From Nostoc sp. JL33 (GTDB lineage: Bacteria; Cyanobacteriota; Cyanobacteriia; Cyanobacteriales; Nostocaceae): a stretch of 64,000 nt of DNA. A program made the position numbers and the translations under genes. The notes under the pieces are model-generated. The model was not told where the DNA came from. It searched no databases and saw nothing but the letters and a program-made list of their open reading frames with translations. Location: the NCBI RefSeq assembly GCF_017114985.1, contig NZ_JABXKP010000075.1, positions 1 to 64,000 of the forward strand. Direction: 5' to 3'. Of this stretch, positions 35,706-46,036 are shown piece after piece. Each line of letters starts with the position of its first letter. Within the stretch, counting starts at the first letter, position 1.

Positions 35706-36119
35706 TTACAATTTCACACCGGATACACAGCAGTCATTTGGTGTTAATGGTGGTGCTACAGATTTTAAATAACAAACAGCACTACCACCTTGTACTCCTG
35801 GTCTAACATAGGTATAAGCACTACACTTATTATCATTAATACAATACTGCTGGCAAATGGAAGCGGATGGTAAGGTAAAATAAGATATGTAATCGCTACC
35901 TCCTCTATCTCTACCAAATTCAGCAGTTACGGCATAACGTGGAATAGTGGTTGAGAGTGGAGCCTCTTGAGCTATGGCAGGTTGAGCCAATGGGATCAAG
36001 TTTACAGCCGTACTAAAACCTAAAATCAGTAAAAGTGCCAACCCAAAAAATATAATATTTTTTGGTAAAACAAAATTTTTCTTTGCATATTGCCAAGCTG
36101 CGACCATTTTGAATTTCAT
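35706..36119 (-). CDS. Secreted PAN/Apple-domain protein
   Basis: 137 residues. A basic start, a hydrophobic helix (IIFFGLALLLILGFSTAV) and a cleavage region AIAQEAP give a signal peptide or anchor of about 50 residues. The rest is one PAN/Apple domain: DRGGSDYISYFTLPSASICQQYC, CSAYTYVRPG, CYLKSVAPP, CCVSGVKL, with six cysteines positioned for disulfides. PAN domains bind protein or carbohydrate ligands. Monocistronic. Confidence 0.85.
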   Translation of the reverse strand: MKFKMVAAWQYAKKNFVLPKNIIFFGLALLLILGFSTAVNLIPLAQPAIAQEAPLSTTIPRYAVTAEFGRDRGGSDYISYFTLPSASICQQYCINDNKCSAYTYVRPGVQGGSAVCYLKSVAPPLTPNDCCVSGVKL

Positions 36120-36244
36120 AAATCTCTCTTGGGTACACAGTATTATTAATAGCTGTATACACTACAGTTATTTGCTACCAAATACAAAAATTGTTAATAA
36201 TTTTACATAATTAATTCACTGTGTGGCTGCAAGTTACACCTGAA

Positions 36245-37726
36245 TTAATTAGGCAGAGGAGATGAAAGAATTGAGTTGTATTGAAGCTTCTCTACTTCCG
36301 CCCAATCAAGGCACAACTGACGGAAACGCTCGCCCCGCACCTCAAAATTCGGGTACTGATCGAAACTCGCACAAGCCGGAGATAGCAACACCACACGCGC
36401 TTGATACTGCTTGGCTAATTCCGCCGACTTGGGAACTGCCCTTTCCATCGTTTCCACAATCTGGTAAGAATAATACCCCACCTCTTGCAGACGTTTGGCA
36501 AATGTGGGTGCAGCAGAGCCAATCAATAACACAGCAGCAGCTTGGGAGTGAATTTTTGCTAGCCAAGCGGTATCATCACCTGCTTTAGCTTCTCCACCAG
36601 CAATTAAAATCGCTGGACTTTTTACAGATGCTAAACCAACTTCAGCAGCATCATAGTTAGTGGCTTTGCTGTCGTTAATGAAATCAATACCTTCCCATGT
36701 GCAGATATGCTCCAAACGATGGGCAACACCTGGGAATTCAACAATAGCACGCGCGATCGCATCACAATTAATTCCCGCTAACCGTGCCGTTGCTACTGCC
36801 ATCAAGAGATTTTGTTGGTTATGTTCTCCCACCATCCGCAAGGTAGATACTTTCACAATCGCTTTTGGTGCAGAGGTTGCAGTCAATTTTTCCACAACCC
36901 AGTCGTCTTCGATGTAAAAGCCTTTTTCGCTAATCAGGAAATCTTTTCCTCTTACACTTGTCCAATAGGCATCAGGCCAAGCACTTAAACCTTGCTGCCT
37001 CAAGTAGGCATCATCGCCATTGAACACTTGCAACTCGGACTGACGCAACAGCTTGGCTTTGATGTTGTAATAGTTTTCTAAAGTCTTATGGCGACTAAGA
37101 TGATCCGGCGTGAAAGTCGTCCAAACACCGATACGGGGTGCAAGAGAACTCGAAGATTCTACTTGATAGCTGCTAATTTCCGCAATCACCCAATCAATAC
37201 AATTTTGGATTTTAGATTTTGGATTTTGGATTTGAGTTTCCTCTGTTCTTATCCTACCCTCCTGTCCTCTCCAAGATAGGGCAACATCACAAGCGGCGTA
37301 GCCAATGTTACCGCAGGCGGGTGCATTTAAGCCTGCTGCTTGGAAAATGGCAGCAATTAAAGCTGTGGTAGTAGTTTTGCCGTTAGTGCCAGTAATTCCT
37401 ACCCAAGGTAGCAAGCGCAAATTTCGCCAAGCCAGTTCCATTTCCCCAATGGTTTCAATACCTAATTGGCGTGCCTTGATTAATACGGGAATATCCCAAG
37501 GTACGCCAGGACTAACGACTATTAATTGGGGTAAATTAGCACCATTCAATTCTAGGGATTGGCCTAGTTTTACGGTTATTTGCTCGGCAGCGAGTTCTTG
37601 TTGTTGTTGTAGGAGGGCTTGGGAGGTGTTGCTATCACTTAGCTCTACCTCCCAACCTTCCCGTTTCAACAATCTCGCCGCAGCAACACCGGACTTTCCC
37701 AATCCAATAACAGTAGCTCTAGGCAT
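36245..37726 (-). CDS. murD: UDP-N-acetylmuramoylalanine-D-glutamate ligase MurD
   Basis: 493 residues, longer than the usual 440-460. MurD adds D-Glu to UDP-MurNAc-L-Ala in peptidoglycan synthesis. Seen: N-terminal [16 protein letters not shown]-loop [48 protein letters not shown] and a complete C-terminal domain. At about residues 148-175 there is extra sequence (RIRTEETQ then [10 protein letters not shown]), the translation of a TTTTGGA-type heptamer repeat inserted in frame before the [11 protein letters not shown] strand. The active-site motifs are intact, so the enzyme is probably functional. Confidence 0.95.
   Translation of the reverse strand: MPRATVIGLGKSGVAAARLLKREGWEVELSDSNTSQALLQQQQELAAEQITVKLGQSLELNGANLPQLIVVSPGVPWDIPVLIKARQLGIETIGEMELAWRNLRLLPWVGITGTNGKTTTTALIAAIFQAAGLNAPACGNIGYAACDVALSWRGQEGRIRTEETQIQNPKSKIQNCIDWVIAEISSYQVESSSSLAPRIGVWTTFTPDHLSRHKTLENYYNIKAKLLRQSELQVFNGDDAYLRQQGLSAWPDAYWTSVRGKDFLISEKGFYIEDDWVVEKLTATSAPKAIVKVSTLRMVGEHNQQNLLMAVATARLAGINCDAIARAIVEFPGVAHRLEHICTWEGIDFINDSKATNYDAAEVGLASVKSPAILIAGGEAKAGDDTAWLAKIHSQAAAVLLIGSAAPTFAKRLQEVGYYSYQIVETMERAVPKSAELAKQYQARVVLLSPACASFDQYPNFEVRGERFRQLCLDWAEVEKLQYNSILSSPLPN
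37199..37235. repeat. Heptamer STRR inside murD
   Basis: attttgg attttag attttgg attttgg: four heptamers of the intergenic TTTTGGA family, read on the minus strand in frame as [10 protein letters not shown] within murD. Confidence 0.85.
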
Positions 37727-37810
37727 AGATTGCAGCAGAGTGTCCCTGGTTAAGCACTCCCTATAGTAGCGTTTCTTGGCAAAAATTACACAAGTTTTTA
37801 CTAACTTACG

Positions 37811-39964
37811 CTACAGATTTTTGACGATCGCACCAAAGTCAGCTAAAACACGGGCATGATTGCGAACTAGTCCAAGTAAATGTAATCGATTACGTTTGAC
37901 TTCTGGATCGGAGTCCATAACTAAAACGCTATCTGGCCCATCAAAGAAGTTACTAACTGCTGGAGCAATTTTTGTTAGTGCTACTACTAACAGTTGATAA
38001 TTTCGTGTCTGCTGTGCTGCTTGAGTTTGAGGCACTGATTCGATTAGCGCATTATACAAAGCTACTTCAGAGGGCTTTTGAAATAATTCTTGACGAACTA
38101 CGGTTGTTGGTTCTAGCTGTTTTGTATCCAAATCACCTTGTGCGGCTAATCGTGTGGAACGGTTAACGGTTTCGTAGATGTTATCTAAGGTACTATCGTT
38201 GCGGATTTGTTGTAAGTATAAGGCGCGATCGCGGACATCCAATAAATCCTTTAACGTCCGTTCTGTGTATTCTGGGTCATTTTCTCCCAAAACTGCATTT
38301 ACTAAGTCGTAATCAATCTGCTTATCTTCTTGTAGTAAAGTGCGGATGCGTTGTAAGAAAAACTCTTGTAATGCTGCGGTTAATGATCCCTGATCTTTGT
38401 GATATTTTGCTGCAAAATCTGTCCCTATTTGTGCCAATAAATCATCTAAATTTATCGGTAAATTATCAAACCAAGTGATTTTTACTACAGCATTAGCAGC
38501 ACGGCGTAAGGCAAAGGGATCAGAGGAACCAGAGGGAATTAAACCTAAACCAAAGATACTCACCAAGGTATCTAATCTATCTGCCAAACCGACAATTTTT
38601 CCCGTGAGCGTTCCAGGTAAAATATCACCTGCTCCGGTTGGCAAATAATGTTGAAAAATTGCCTTGGCTACTTCCGCATCTTCACCACTGGCTAAGGCAT
38701 ATTTTTCTCCCATGATCCCTTGCAATTCGGGAAATTCATACACCATTTGTGTAACCAAGTCTGCTTTACATAATAAAGCTGCACGTTGGATTTTTTGGCT
38801 TTGACTTTCCTCTAATTTTAATTGGCTAGTAATTTGCTCGGCAATTTTAACTATTCTATCTACCTTGGCACGCAACGAACCCAATTCTTCTTGGAAAGTA
38901 ACTTTTTCTAATTGTGGTAAAAAGTTTTCTAAAGGCTTAGTTAAATCAGCTTCGTAGAAAAATCTGCCATCAGCTAATCTGGCACGAATTACCCTTTCAT
39001 TCCCGACGGCAACAATATCTGATTTTTGGGGATCACCGTTAGAAATGGTGATGAAATTGGGCAATAATTCTTGCTGAGAACTATCCGGTTTGAATACAGG
39101 GAAATAACGCTGATGAGTTACCATGACTTCAGTAATTACCTCAACTGGCAATTCCAAAAATTCTGGTTCAAATTTACCGGCAACTGCGGAGGGATATTCT
39201 ACAAGGTTGGTTACTTCCGCTAACAAATCGGGGTAAATTACTGTATACCCGCCTAAATTCTCTGCTACTGCATTTACTTGCTCTTTGATAATATTTGCCC
39301 GTTCTTCTGGGTCAACGTTGACATAAGCAGACTTGAGGGCGGTAACATAATCAGTAGCTTGGGCAATTGTCACAGGTTTAGGATGCAAGACACGATGACC
39401 TTGGGAAATGCGATCGCTCTGAATCGTTTTAGAACCATTAACTAATTCTAAAGGCAGCACCGTATCATCTAATAAAGCTACCAGCCAGCGAATTGGTCGG
39501 GAAAACCTTGCATCCCCATTCCCCCAACGCATCAACCGCTTACCTTCCAAACCCCAAATCCACTGGGGAACAAGTTCTGTCAAAATTTCCGCCGCAGAAC
39601 GACCAAGAATTCTTTTTTGCACAAATACAAATTCCCCTTTGTCAGTGGGGCGAACAAACAGCGCATCCAGTTCCACACCTTGCTTTTTGGCAAAGCCTGC
39701 TGCTGCTGGTGTCGGCTGACCATTTTTAAAGGCGGCTTGGGCAGGGGGCCCTTTAATTTCTTCTTCTCTGTCTGCTTGCACAGATGGTAGACCTTTAATC
39801 ACTACCGCCAAACGCCGGGGAGTACCGTATACTTCCACACTTTCGCCCTTGAGGCTGTTTGCTTCCAAGCTTTGGGGAATGCGCTCTTGCCATTGCACTA
39901 AAGCATGACTGAGAAAACTTGCAGGTAGTTCTTCTGTACCAACTTCTAATAGAAACCCAGGCAT
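37811..39964 (-). CDS. glyS: Glycyl-tRNA synthetase beta subunit
   Basis: 717 residues, normal length. N-terminal [18 protein letters not shown] is diagnostic. Other landmarks: [53 protein letters not shown], and the C-terminal DALR-like anticodon domain ([11 protein letters not shown] and following). It forms the alpha2beta2 enzyme with GlyQ, encoded elsewhere. Confidence 0.97.
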   Translation of the reverse strand: MPGFLLEVGTEELPASFLSHALVQWQERIPQSLEANSLKGESVEVYGTPRRLAVVIKGLPSVQADREEEIKGPPAQAAFKNGQPTPAAAGFAKKQGVELDALFVRPTDKGEFVFVQKRILGRSAAEILTELVPQWIWGLEGKRLMRWGNGDARFSRPIRWLVALLDDTVLPLELVNGSKTIQSDRISQGHRVLHPKPVTIAQATDYVTALKSAYVNVDPEERANIIKEQVNAVAENLGGYTVIYPDLLAEVTNLVEYPSAVAGKFEPEFLELPVEVITEVMVTHQRYFPVFKPDSSQQELLPNFITISNGDPQKSDIVAVGNERVIRARLADGRFFYEADLTKPLENFLPQLEKVTFQEELGSLRAKVDRIVKIAEQITSQLKLEESQSQKIQRAALLCKADLVTQMVYEFPELQGIMGEKYALASGEDAEVAKAIFQHYLPTGAGDILPGTLTGKIVGLADRLDTLVSIFGLGLIPSGSSDPFALRRAANAVVKITWFDNLPINLDDLLAQIGTDFAAKYHKDQGSLTAALQEFFLQRIRTLLQEDKQIDYDLVNAVLGENDPEYTERTLKDLLDVRDRALYLQQIRNDSTLDNIYETVNRSTRLAAQGDLDTKQLEPTTVVRQELFQKPSEVALYNALIESVPQTQAAQQTRNYQLLVVALTKIAPAVSNFFDGPDSVLVMDSDPEVKRNRLHLLGLVRNHARVLADFGAIVKNL

Positions 39965-40260
39965 AAAATACTGTTTTCAACTTTGCGTAGCTCAACTTTA
40001 TCAGTTATTCTCAGGCGATCGCTCGTGATTTTTAGTCAGCTTTGCCAGATACATCTTTATCGATAAAGTCGAGCTGAGGTTTGTTAGATAGATTTGACAT
40101 TTTATCCAAAACTTCACAAAAAAGTGTTTTTCTTCATTGAGTTTTTACACTCACTCCCGTAATTTCATGCAGTATTTACTTATACATATTTATATCATAA
40201 AGTTAGTGTTGTTTATAGATTGATATCTGCATGATTTCAATCAACTTTGGAGTGATCACA

Positions 40261-40851
40261 ATGACAAATATTTTCGCCAAAATTGCCACTATCGCAGCAA
40301 CCAGTACTGCTCTTAGTGTTGCGATCGCTGCTGGTGCTAACAACTCAGCTCAAGCTGTTGATTTCAACTTTAACTGGCTAGGTAATGGCGGTTATTCAGC
40401 AGTAGGTTCATTCAGCTACGACGAGGCTACAGCACCGACAATTATTTCCGAAAGTGGTAGTGGAGCGACCAAATTTTTACAATCCTTGAATGTCTCCTTC
40501 TTAGACCCATCTAATAATCCTCTTGGAACTTATAACACCGTTAGTGGTGGGGTGTCACAATCTGATTTCTTCGCTTTCAACTTTGATACTTCCACTCAGA
40601 AATTGTTTGGCCCCTTTGATATAGCAGGAGGAACAGGTGTAATTGGAGAATATTTCCTTCAGGGAACGGTTGGCGATTCTTTGTTCTTACGTCAGGATGT
40701 CAATCAAAACGGAACGTCAATAACACTAGATCAGAATTCTGGCTCTATTCAGGTATCCAAAGTCCCTGAACCTGCTTCTATCGTGGGTTTAGTGGCACTT
40801 GGGATGTTGGGTTTAGGTTCAACTCTGAAGAAAAAGCAAGCCTCTTGCTAG
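40261..40851 (+). CDS. PEP-CTERM sorted secreted protein
   Basis: 196 residues from the ATG at 40261, chosen because ggagtg lies seven bases before it; an ATG at 40231 would add ten residues. Signal peptide IFAKIATIAATSTALSVAIAAGANNSAQA, a beta-rich middle (FNWLGNGGYSAVGSFSYDE), then the sorting signal VPEPASIVGLVALGMLGLGS and basic end KKKQ. PEP-CTERM proteins are recognised by exosortase for cell-surface or extracellular delivery, linked to exopolysaccharide. The glycosyltransferase gene 700 bp downstream fits that setting. Confidence 0.9.
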   Translation: MTNIFAKIATIAATSTALSVAIAAGANNSAQAVDFNFNWLGNGGYSAVGSFSYDEATAPTIISESGSGATKFLQSLNVSFLDPSNNPLGTYNTVSGGVSQSDFFAFNFDTSTQKLFGPFDIAGGTGVIGEYFLQGTVGDSLFLRQDVNQNGTSITLDQNSGSIQVSKVPEPASIVGLVALGMLGLGSTLKKKQASC

Positions 40852-40976
40852 AAAGTAGGGCTTCCTAGTCAGAGGTTGCCAAATTTAGTTTAATGAATCT
40901 CTATTCTAGCCTCAATAGTTCACTGAACTGGTGAGTTGATCATTGAACCTTATCGGTCTTATCGGCTCGCGATCGC

Positions 40977-41004
40977 TCGAATACTTGTGTCAATAAGTAT
41001 TCGA
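40977..41004. terminator. Hairpin between PEP-CTERM gene and its broken copy
   Basis: tcgaatactt pairs with aagtattcga (8-base loop). It may end the PEP-CTERM transcript, though no T-run follows. Confidence 0.4.
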
Positions 41005-41013
41005 GTGATAACA

Positions 41014-41079
41014 ATGAAAAAGATTTTCGCCAAAATCACCCTGAGCACAGCAACCAGTGCTACTTTTACTGTTGCGTAG
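41014..41079 (+). pseudogene. Broken paralogue of the PEP-CTERM gene (signal peptide only)
   Basis: ATG at 41014 gives MKKIFAKITLSTATSATFTVA and then a TAG stop. This aligns with MTNIFAKIATIAATSTALSVA of the upstream gene, and even the leader is similar (gagtgataacaatg against ggagtgatcacaatg). Beyond the stop the similarity fades within about ten codons. It is the 5' remnant of a tandem duplication. Confidence 0.7.
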
Positions 41080-41553
41080 GACGCTAGTGTTAAAAAGTTC
41101 GTGCCTTTTAACTAGTCTAAAAAGTAAGATGCTCACCATTGAACCTAATACTGATGACTTGGTTAAAAATACTTCATGTGCCACTTTACAAGCTGGAATG
41201 TGGGTTTCATGCAGGAGATTAAATATGATGTTACAATCCACTAAGTGTAAATTTAAGCATTAGATTACCTTTTAAATTAATGAAAACTTATCATGCGGAT
41301 GATAGGAACCTTAAATTATTTATCAATTATCAGTGAACACTGGTAATTGATAACTGGATAGCTAAATAATTAATAACTGATTAACTGTTAAGATCCACTT
41401 AGAAAAGTCCTAAACAGCCTTGATTGCAATTGTGATTTCAAAGAATCATAAATTGCTCACAACCTAAATTAAATAATAAAAGTAGAGCGCCTACTTAAAT
41501 TACTAATAAATCGGCTCATATCATGCTGTCTTCACGAAATTCATAAATAGCTC
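41080..41553. other. Gene-free region before the glycosyltransferase
   Basis: About 470 bp, AT-rich. Contains a short inverted repeat (atcaattatcagtgaacactggtaattgat, about 41321-41350). No acceptable coding frame; the 68-codon frame at 41057 overlaps the pseudogene remains. Confidence 0.4.
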
Positions 41554-42843
41554 ATGCACATTCTGATCTATTCCTACAACTATCATCCAGAGCCGATTGG
41601 AATTGCTCCCTTAATGACTGAATTGGCAGAAGGGCTAGTAAAGCGAGGTCACCAAGTGCGGGTGATTACCGGAATGCCCAACTATCCTCAGCGTCAGATT
41701 TACGATGGATATCGGGGTAAATTGTACGTTAATGAACAAAAAAATGGCGTCACCATTCAACGAAGTTACCTGCGGATTCAGTCTAAACCCAACCTCGTGG
41801 ATCGGCTTTTATTGGAATTGAGCTTTGTTTTCACGAGCTTACCCCAAGCTTTTAAAGGCAGACGTCCAGATGTGATTCTCTTAACAATTCCGCCTCTTTT
41901 AGGTACGTTACCAGCAACAATGTTTGGTTGGTTATATAACTGTCCAGTAGTTCTGAATGTGCAAGATATTCTACCAGATGCTGCCGTGCGTATTGGGCTA
42001 TTGAAAAATAAGTGGATGATTCAAACTCTTGCAGCCCTAGAGAAATTTGCATATCGGACTGCACACACTATTAGCGTCATCGCCGATGGGTTTCGTGAGA
42101 ATTTAGTGAATAAAGGAGTACCTGCTAATAAAATCGTTTGTATTCCCAATTGGGTAAATTTAAATTTCATCCGCCCCTTACCGAAAGAGAAGAACTCTTG
42201 GAAATCTAGCCATCAGCTGGATGGAAAATTTGTAGTACTTTATTCGGGCAATATTGCTCTAACCCAAGGTTTAGAGACAGTAATAGAAGCAGCAGTTTGC
42301 TTACGTCATATCAAAGATATTGTCTTTGTCATCGTTGGCGAATCAATAGCATTGCAAAGGTTGCATGAATATTGTCTATTAAATGGAGCAGATAATGTTT
42401 TGCTGCTACCGTTGCAGCCGAGAGAAAAACTACCCGAAATGCTAGCAGCATCTGATGTAGGGCTGATTGTGCAAAAGCGGAATGTGATTTCCTTCAATAT
42501 GCCTTCAAAAATACCACTGCTGTTGGCGAGTGGTCGCCCAATTGTGGGTTCAGTTCCCGCCACTGGTACTGCTGCTAAAGCAATCCAACTCAGTGGTGGT
42601 GGGATAGTTGTTGAGCCAGAATCACCCAATGCAATGGCCGCTGCGGTGCATGATTTATATGCTAATCCGACTCTAGGGGCGAGGCTAGGTAACTCAGGAA
42701 GACAATTTGCCGAAGAAAACTATTCTTTGGAGCAAGCACTTGATCGGTATGAGTGGCTCTTTTCTCATATTGGTGCTAATCGAAAATCAACTGTGGGTAT
42801 TTTACGGAAATTGAATTCTAAAAAATCAGTTGTGGATGGTTGA
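41554..42843 (+). CDS. Glycosyltransferase family 4, WcaI/WbuB-like
   Basis: 429 residues, GT-B fold. N-terminal MHILIYSYNYHPEPIGIAPLMTELAEGLVKRGHQVRVITGMPNYP is characteristic of the WcaI/WbuB group acting in colanic-acid-like or O-antigen polysaccharide synthesis. The acceptor side includes LNVQDILPDAAV; the donor domain has VVLYSGNIALTQGLETVIEAA and a SDVGLIVQKR...FNMPSKIPLLLASGRPIVG segment with the conserved Pro-Ser-Lys. Cytoplasmic or membrane-associated. It stands alone here. Confidence 0.93.
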   Translation: MHILIYSYNYHPEPIGIAPLMTELAEGLVKRGHQVRVITGMPNYPQRQIYDGYRGKLYVNEQKNGVTIQRSYLRIQSKPNLVDRLLLELSFVFTSLPQAFKGRRPDVILLTIPPLLGTLPATMFGWLYNCPVVLNVQDILPDAAVRIGLLKNKWMIQTLAALEKFAYRTAHTISVIADGFRENLVNKGVPANKIVCIPNWVNLNFIRPLPKEKNSWKSSHQLDGKFVVLYSGNIALTQGLETVIEAAVCLRHIKDIVFVIVGESIALQRLHEYCLLNGADNVLLLPLQPREKLPEMLAASDVGLIVQKRNVISFNMPSKIPLLLASGRPIVGSVPATGTAAKAIQLSGGGIVVEPESPNAMAAAVHDLYANPTLGARLGNSGRQFAEENYSLEQALDRYEWLFSHIGANRKSTVGILRKLNSKKSVVDG

Positions 42844-43022
42844 AGGGGATTGGGGATTGCTGACTCGGCGGCACAGATAAAACCCTGATTGGGATAAATT
42901 AAATCACCCATTCGGGTGAGTTAAAAATCAGCCGATCGGGTGACCTAAGTGTAGGAAGTTGAGACTGCTGAAAAATAGGACTATAGAGAATACTGATTGA
43001 TCAAACTCGCAACTTTGATTAA

Positions 43023-43125
43023 TAAGCTGTTCCACATCTAGTTTACATATCTAAATTTAATTAAAATCTTGTGGGGTGGGCAAGATGCCCGCCCTAATTA
43101 TGCAAGTTAAATGTGGAACAGCTTA
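43023..43125. mobile_element. MITE, copy 2 (perfect 15-bp terminal inverted repeats)
   Basis: 103 bp beginning taagctgttccacat and ending atgtggaacagctta, a perfect 15-bp inverted repeat extended imperfectly to about 26 bp. The interior (ttgtggggtgggcaagatgcccgcc) is the reverse complement of that in copy 1 at 26840-26944. Non-coding. Confidence 0.85.
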
Positions 43126-43411
43126 AAACAGTTCTTGTAGCTTGCGGGTACTCCGTTAGAGAACTTGTAGAGTAGCTGCTACGCCTCTATGGATGCAATA
43201 CATGCTAGGGGCACATTTACGAGTGGTACGCCAGTTTGCCCAAACCCGCCCACGCGACTGCCTCCTGTATTCCATGCAATTGAGAACCGCTATTCATCTG
43301 AATTAATCAGCGATCGCTCCATACCCTTCTCTTCCTTAAGATATGTATTCACTACCATTCAAGAGCGATAAACTCATCTGTAACTTATACCAATCTGATA
43401 TTTTATGTGGT

Positions 43412-43454
43412 TATAATGCAAGCAAGCACTTACATGTGCAAGCAAGCGCTTGCA
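43412..43454 (+). promoter_or_regulatory. Promoter and tandem operator of the tetR gene
   Basis: A TATAAT -10 box at 43412-43417 is followed by two near-identical 18-bp sites, tgcaagcaagcacttaca (43417-43434) and tgcaagcaagcgcttgca (43437-43454), 20 bp apart, i.e. two helical turns. The second includes the perfect palindrome gcaagcgcttgc. Both lie between the -10 box and the ATG at 43462, an ideal position for autorepression by the TetR protein. Confidence 0.65.
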
Positions 43455-43461
43455 AACGCTC

Positions 43462-44109
43462 ATGGAAAACTTAGCATCAAGGACGGCACAAACTCGTGCC
43501 CGCTTGATAAAGTCAGCAACTAAGGTGTTTGCAACGGCAGGTTTAACCGGAGCGACAACGCGAGAAATTGCTCGTGTTGCTGCGGTGAATGAGGTGACAT
43601 TATTTCGTCATTTCCAGAACAAAGAGCAACTATTAGCTGCTGTGATTACCGAAGCGATCGCTTTACAGTCGCAAGCTTTAACCGATCACGACGAGTGGAG
43701 CCAAAACCTATACATTGACCTCAAGAATTATGCAAGGCTTTGCAACCAGATGATAGAGGAGCATCAAGACCTGATTCGGATATTTATTGGGGAAGCGAAG
43801 CGACATCCCCAGGCCGCTCGTCTGATGTTATACGAAACTGACAAATCGCGGCGCTCCAAGCTGGTTGTCTACTTGCAGAACAGCCAACAGAAGGGTACAG
43901 TGTCTTCAGATATAAATTTGGAAGCATCTGTGGATAGTTTCACAGGTATGTTGCTTCACGGGATGTTGCGTTTTAGCGATATCCCTACCACACTAGGCTA
44001 CAGTCGTGAATGCTACATGGAAACTTGCGTCAATTTATTTGTGCGCGGTATTAGCACTTTGCCATTGCAGGAGGCAGCAGATTCAGTTGATTCGCCTGCA
44101 ACTAGATGA
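43462..44109 (+). CDS. TetR/AcrR family repressor
   Basis: 215 residues from the ATG at 43462 (a TTG at 43450 would lie inside the operator). N-terminal helix-turn-helix: RARLIKSATKVFATAGLTGATTREIARVAAVNEVTLFRHFQNKEQLLAAV, the standard TetR DNA-binding domain. The C-terminal ligand domain includes FTGMLLHGMLRFS. It sits directly upstream of a membrane-fusion protein gene on the same strand, the usual layout for repressor-controlled efflux. Confidence 0.93.
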   Translation: MENLASRTAQTRARLIKSATKVFATAGLTGATTREIARVAAVNEVTLFRHFQNKEQLLAAVITEAIALQSQALTDHDEWSQNLYIDLKNYARLCNQMIEEHQDLIRIFIGEAKRHPQAARLMLYETDKSRRSKLVVYLQNSQQKGTVSSDINLEASVDSFTGMLLHGMLRFSDIPTTLGYSRECYMETCVNLFVRGISTLPLQEAADSVDSPATR

Positions 44110-44393
44110 ACCGTGCCTTCTCTCGGAGCTAAGGCACTGGGTTCCTACTGACTGAAAAGGTTTTATAAATTACACTTTAAAAAATTGCTCGGAGTTAACA
44201 AATGTATAAATCAACCATAATCTGCTGAATAATATGTGTGCGTTTTAGGTGCTAGACATTGTGAGCGATCGCCGAAATACCCAAACATACATATTTGTCA
44301 CCAACATAGAGAAAAAAGGCTAAAAAACTATTCAAATGCTTTTTTAGCGAAAAAAAAATAGATTGCCCAAGTTTAAATCCACAAAACGAGAAA

Positions 44394-46007
44394 ATGATGG
44401 CCCATTCTGATCTCCCTGACTCTCGCGTTCCCGTTGAAATAGAACAGCCTGCTGTTACTGATTCTAGTCAAGAGCCGCAACCATTGCCAGAGCGATCGCC
44501 TAAGCCACCTCAAAAGCGGCGTTGGCCTCTAATCTTAGGAATCATCCTGTTAATTGCAGGTGTTGGTTTTGGTTGGCGCTGGTGGCAAACTAGTCATGCT
44601 AGCAATGCAGAATCGGGTGCTGGAGCAGGTGCTGCTCAACCGCCAGTTCCCGTGAAGCTAGCAACTGTGAAAACTGAAACTGTGCAGGATAGTTCGGTGT
44701 TTATTGGCTCCTTAGAGGCACCACTGTCTGTACCAATCAAGCCACAGGTTGGAGGGCGAATTACCCAGATTTACATCAAAGAGGGTACCTCTGTTAAACA
44801 AGGGCAAGTAATTATTAGCCTACAAATTGATGATGCCCAAGCCCAGCTACAACAAAAACAAGCAGCGCTAGAACAAGCACAGGCAAATCTTGCCGAACTC
44901 AAAGCCGGGACTCGAAGAGAAGTAGTTTTGCAAGCCAAAGCCCAGTTAGATCAAGCCGAAGCAAAATATCAAGATGCCGTATCTGGATCGCTACCACAGC
45001 AAATTCAGCAGGCTGAAGCTCAAGTTAATTCCGCCCAATCCGATTTAGTACTAGCACAAGCACGAGCAAGGCGATACGAACAATTAACAAAAGAAGGGGC
45101 AACTTCCCAAGATGCCCTAGATGAATACCTTAAAAACAAAGGTAGTGCTGAAGCGGCGCTGGTTGCAGCCCAGAAAAACTTAGAGCAACTCCGCAAAAGC
45201 AGGACTGCTAATATCCAGCAGCTAGGTGCTGCCTTAGAACAACAGAGACAAAACTATAGGCAGCAGGTGAATGGCAACCGCCCAGAAGATATTGCCCAAG
45301 GGCGATCGCAAGTAAGCCAAGCAGCCGCCCAAGTCCAGTCGGCTCAAGTCCAACTGCAATACACAAAAGTCCTAGCTCCTTTCACAGGTATTGTTGGTGA
45401 CATCCCAGTGAAAGTAGGACAGTATGTGGCACAAGGGGATCAGCTGACCACATTGACCAAAAACGACTCTTTAGAGCTAAATATATCCATTCCGCTAAAT
45501 CAAGCCAGAAAGTTGCGCTTGGGATTACCTATGCAAATGCTGGATGCCCAAGGCCAAACCATAGCAAGGGGTAAGGTCAGTTTTATCTCTCCAAATGCCA
45601 GTTTAGATTCGCAGACAGTTTTGGTAAAAGCCAACTTTGGCAATTTGAGAAATCGACTGCTTAATCTTCAGTCAGTGCAAACCAAAGTAATCTGGAATGA
45701 ACGTCCAGGAATCTTAATTCCAGTTACATCAGTAACTCGCTTGGGTGGGGAGACTTTTGTGTTTGTAGCTGGAGCGCCAGCACAAAAGCCTCAAGCTGAA
45801 GCGCCGCAGGAAAAACCTAAAGCTGAAGCGCCATCTTTAGTAGCTCAACAAAAGCTCGTGAAATTGGGAGTAATTGAGGGAAATAATTATCAAGTTCTCG
45901 AAGGACTAAAAGCTGGGGAAAAAATTGTTATTTCCGGTATTCTCAGCCTCACCAATGGCGCTCCCATCGCTCCTGCACCTGATCAAGTGGGTAGTGGGAA
46001 GTTTTGA
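44394..46007 (+). CDS. HlyD/AcrA-type membrane fusion protein
   Basis: 537 residues. Pro-rich cytoplasmic N-terminus, one membrane helix (WPLILGIILLIAGVGFGWRWW, about 44-64), lipoyl half PVKLATVKTETVQDSSVFIGSLEAPLSVPIKPQVGGRITQIYIKEGTSVKQGQ, a very long coiled coil rich in Gln/Ala (about 150-310), the second lipoyl half VLAPFTGIVGDIPVKVGQYV, then a beta-barrel and membrane-proximal domain with an Ala/Pro/Glu insertion (about 465-485). It is the periplasmic adaptor of a tripartite RND pump. The expected inner-membrane pump gene does not follow; a TnpB element lies 42 bp beyond the stop. Confidence 0.93.
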   Translation: MMAHSDLPDSRVPVEIEQPAVTDSSQEPQPLPERSPKPPQKRRWPLILGIILLIAGVGFGWRWWQTSHASNAESGAGAGAAQPPVPVKLATVKTETVQDSSVFIGSLEAPLSVPIKPQVGGRITQIYIKEGTSVKQGQVIISLQIDDAQAQLQQKQAALEQAQANLAELKAGTRREVVLQAKAQLDQAEAKYQDAVSGSLPQQIQQAEAQVNSAQSDLVLAQARARRYEQLTKEGATSQDALDEYLKNKGSAEAALVAAQKNLEQLRKSRTANIQQLGAALEQQRQNYRQQVNGNRPEDIAQGRSQVSQAAAQVQSAQVQLQYTKVLAPFTGIVGDIPVKVGQYVAQGDQLTTLTKNDSLELNISIPLNQARKLRLGLPMQMLDAQGQTIARGKVSFISPNASLDSQTVLVKANFGNLRNRLLNLQSVQTKVIWNERPGILIPVTSVTRLGGETFVFVAGAPAQKPQAEAPQEKPKAEAPSLVAQQKLVKLGVIEGNNYQVLEGLKAGEKIVISGILSLTNGAPIAPAPDQVGSGKF

Positions 46008-46036
46008 CGAGTCTTTAATACTCATTTTGAACCTCG

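Larger units (their letters stand above)
42844..43461. other. Intergenic region with a MITE and the TetR operator
   Basis: About 620 bp holding a weak hairpin after the glycosyltransferase (tcaccc/gggtga, about 42903-42919), MITE copy 2 (43023-43125), a HIP1 site, and the TetR promoter/operator region (43412-43454). The 60-codon frame at 43189 is not protein-like. Confidence 0.5.
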
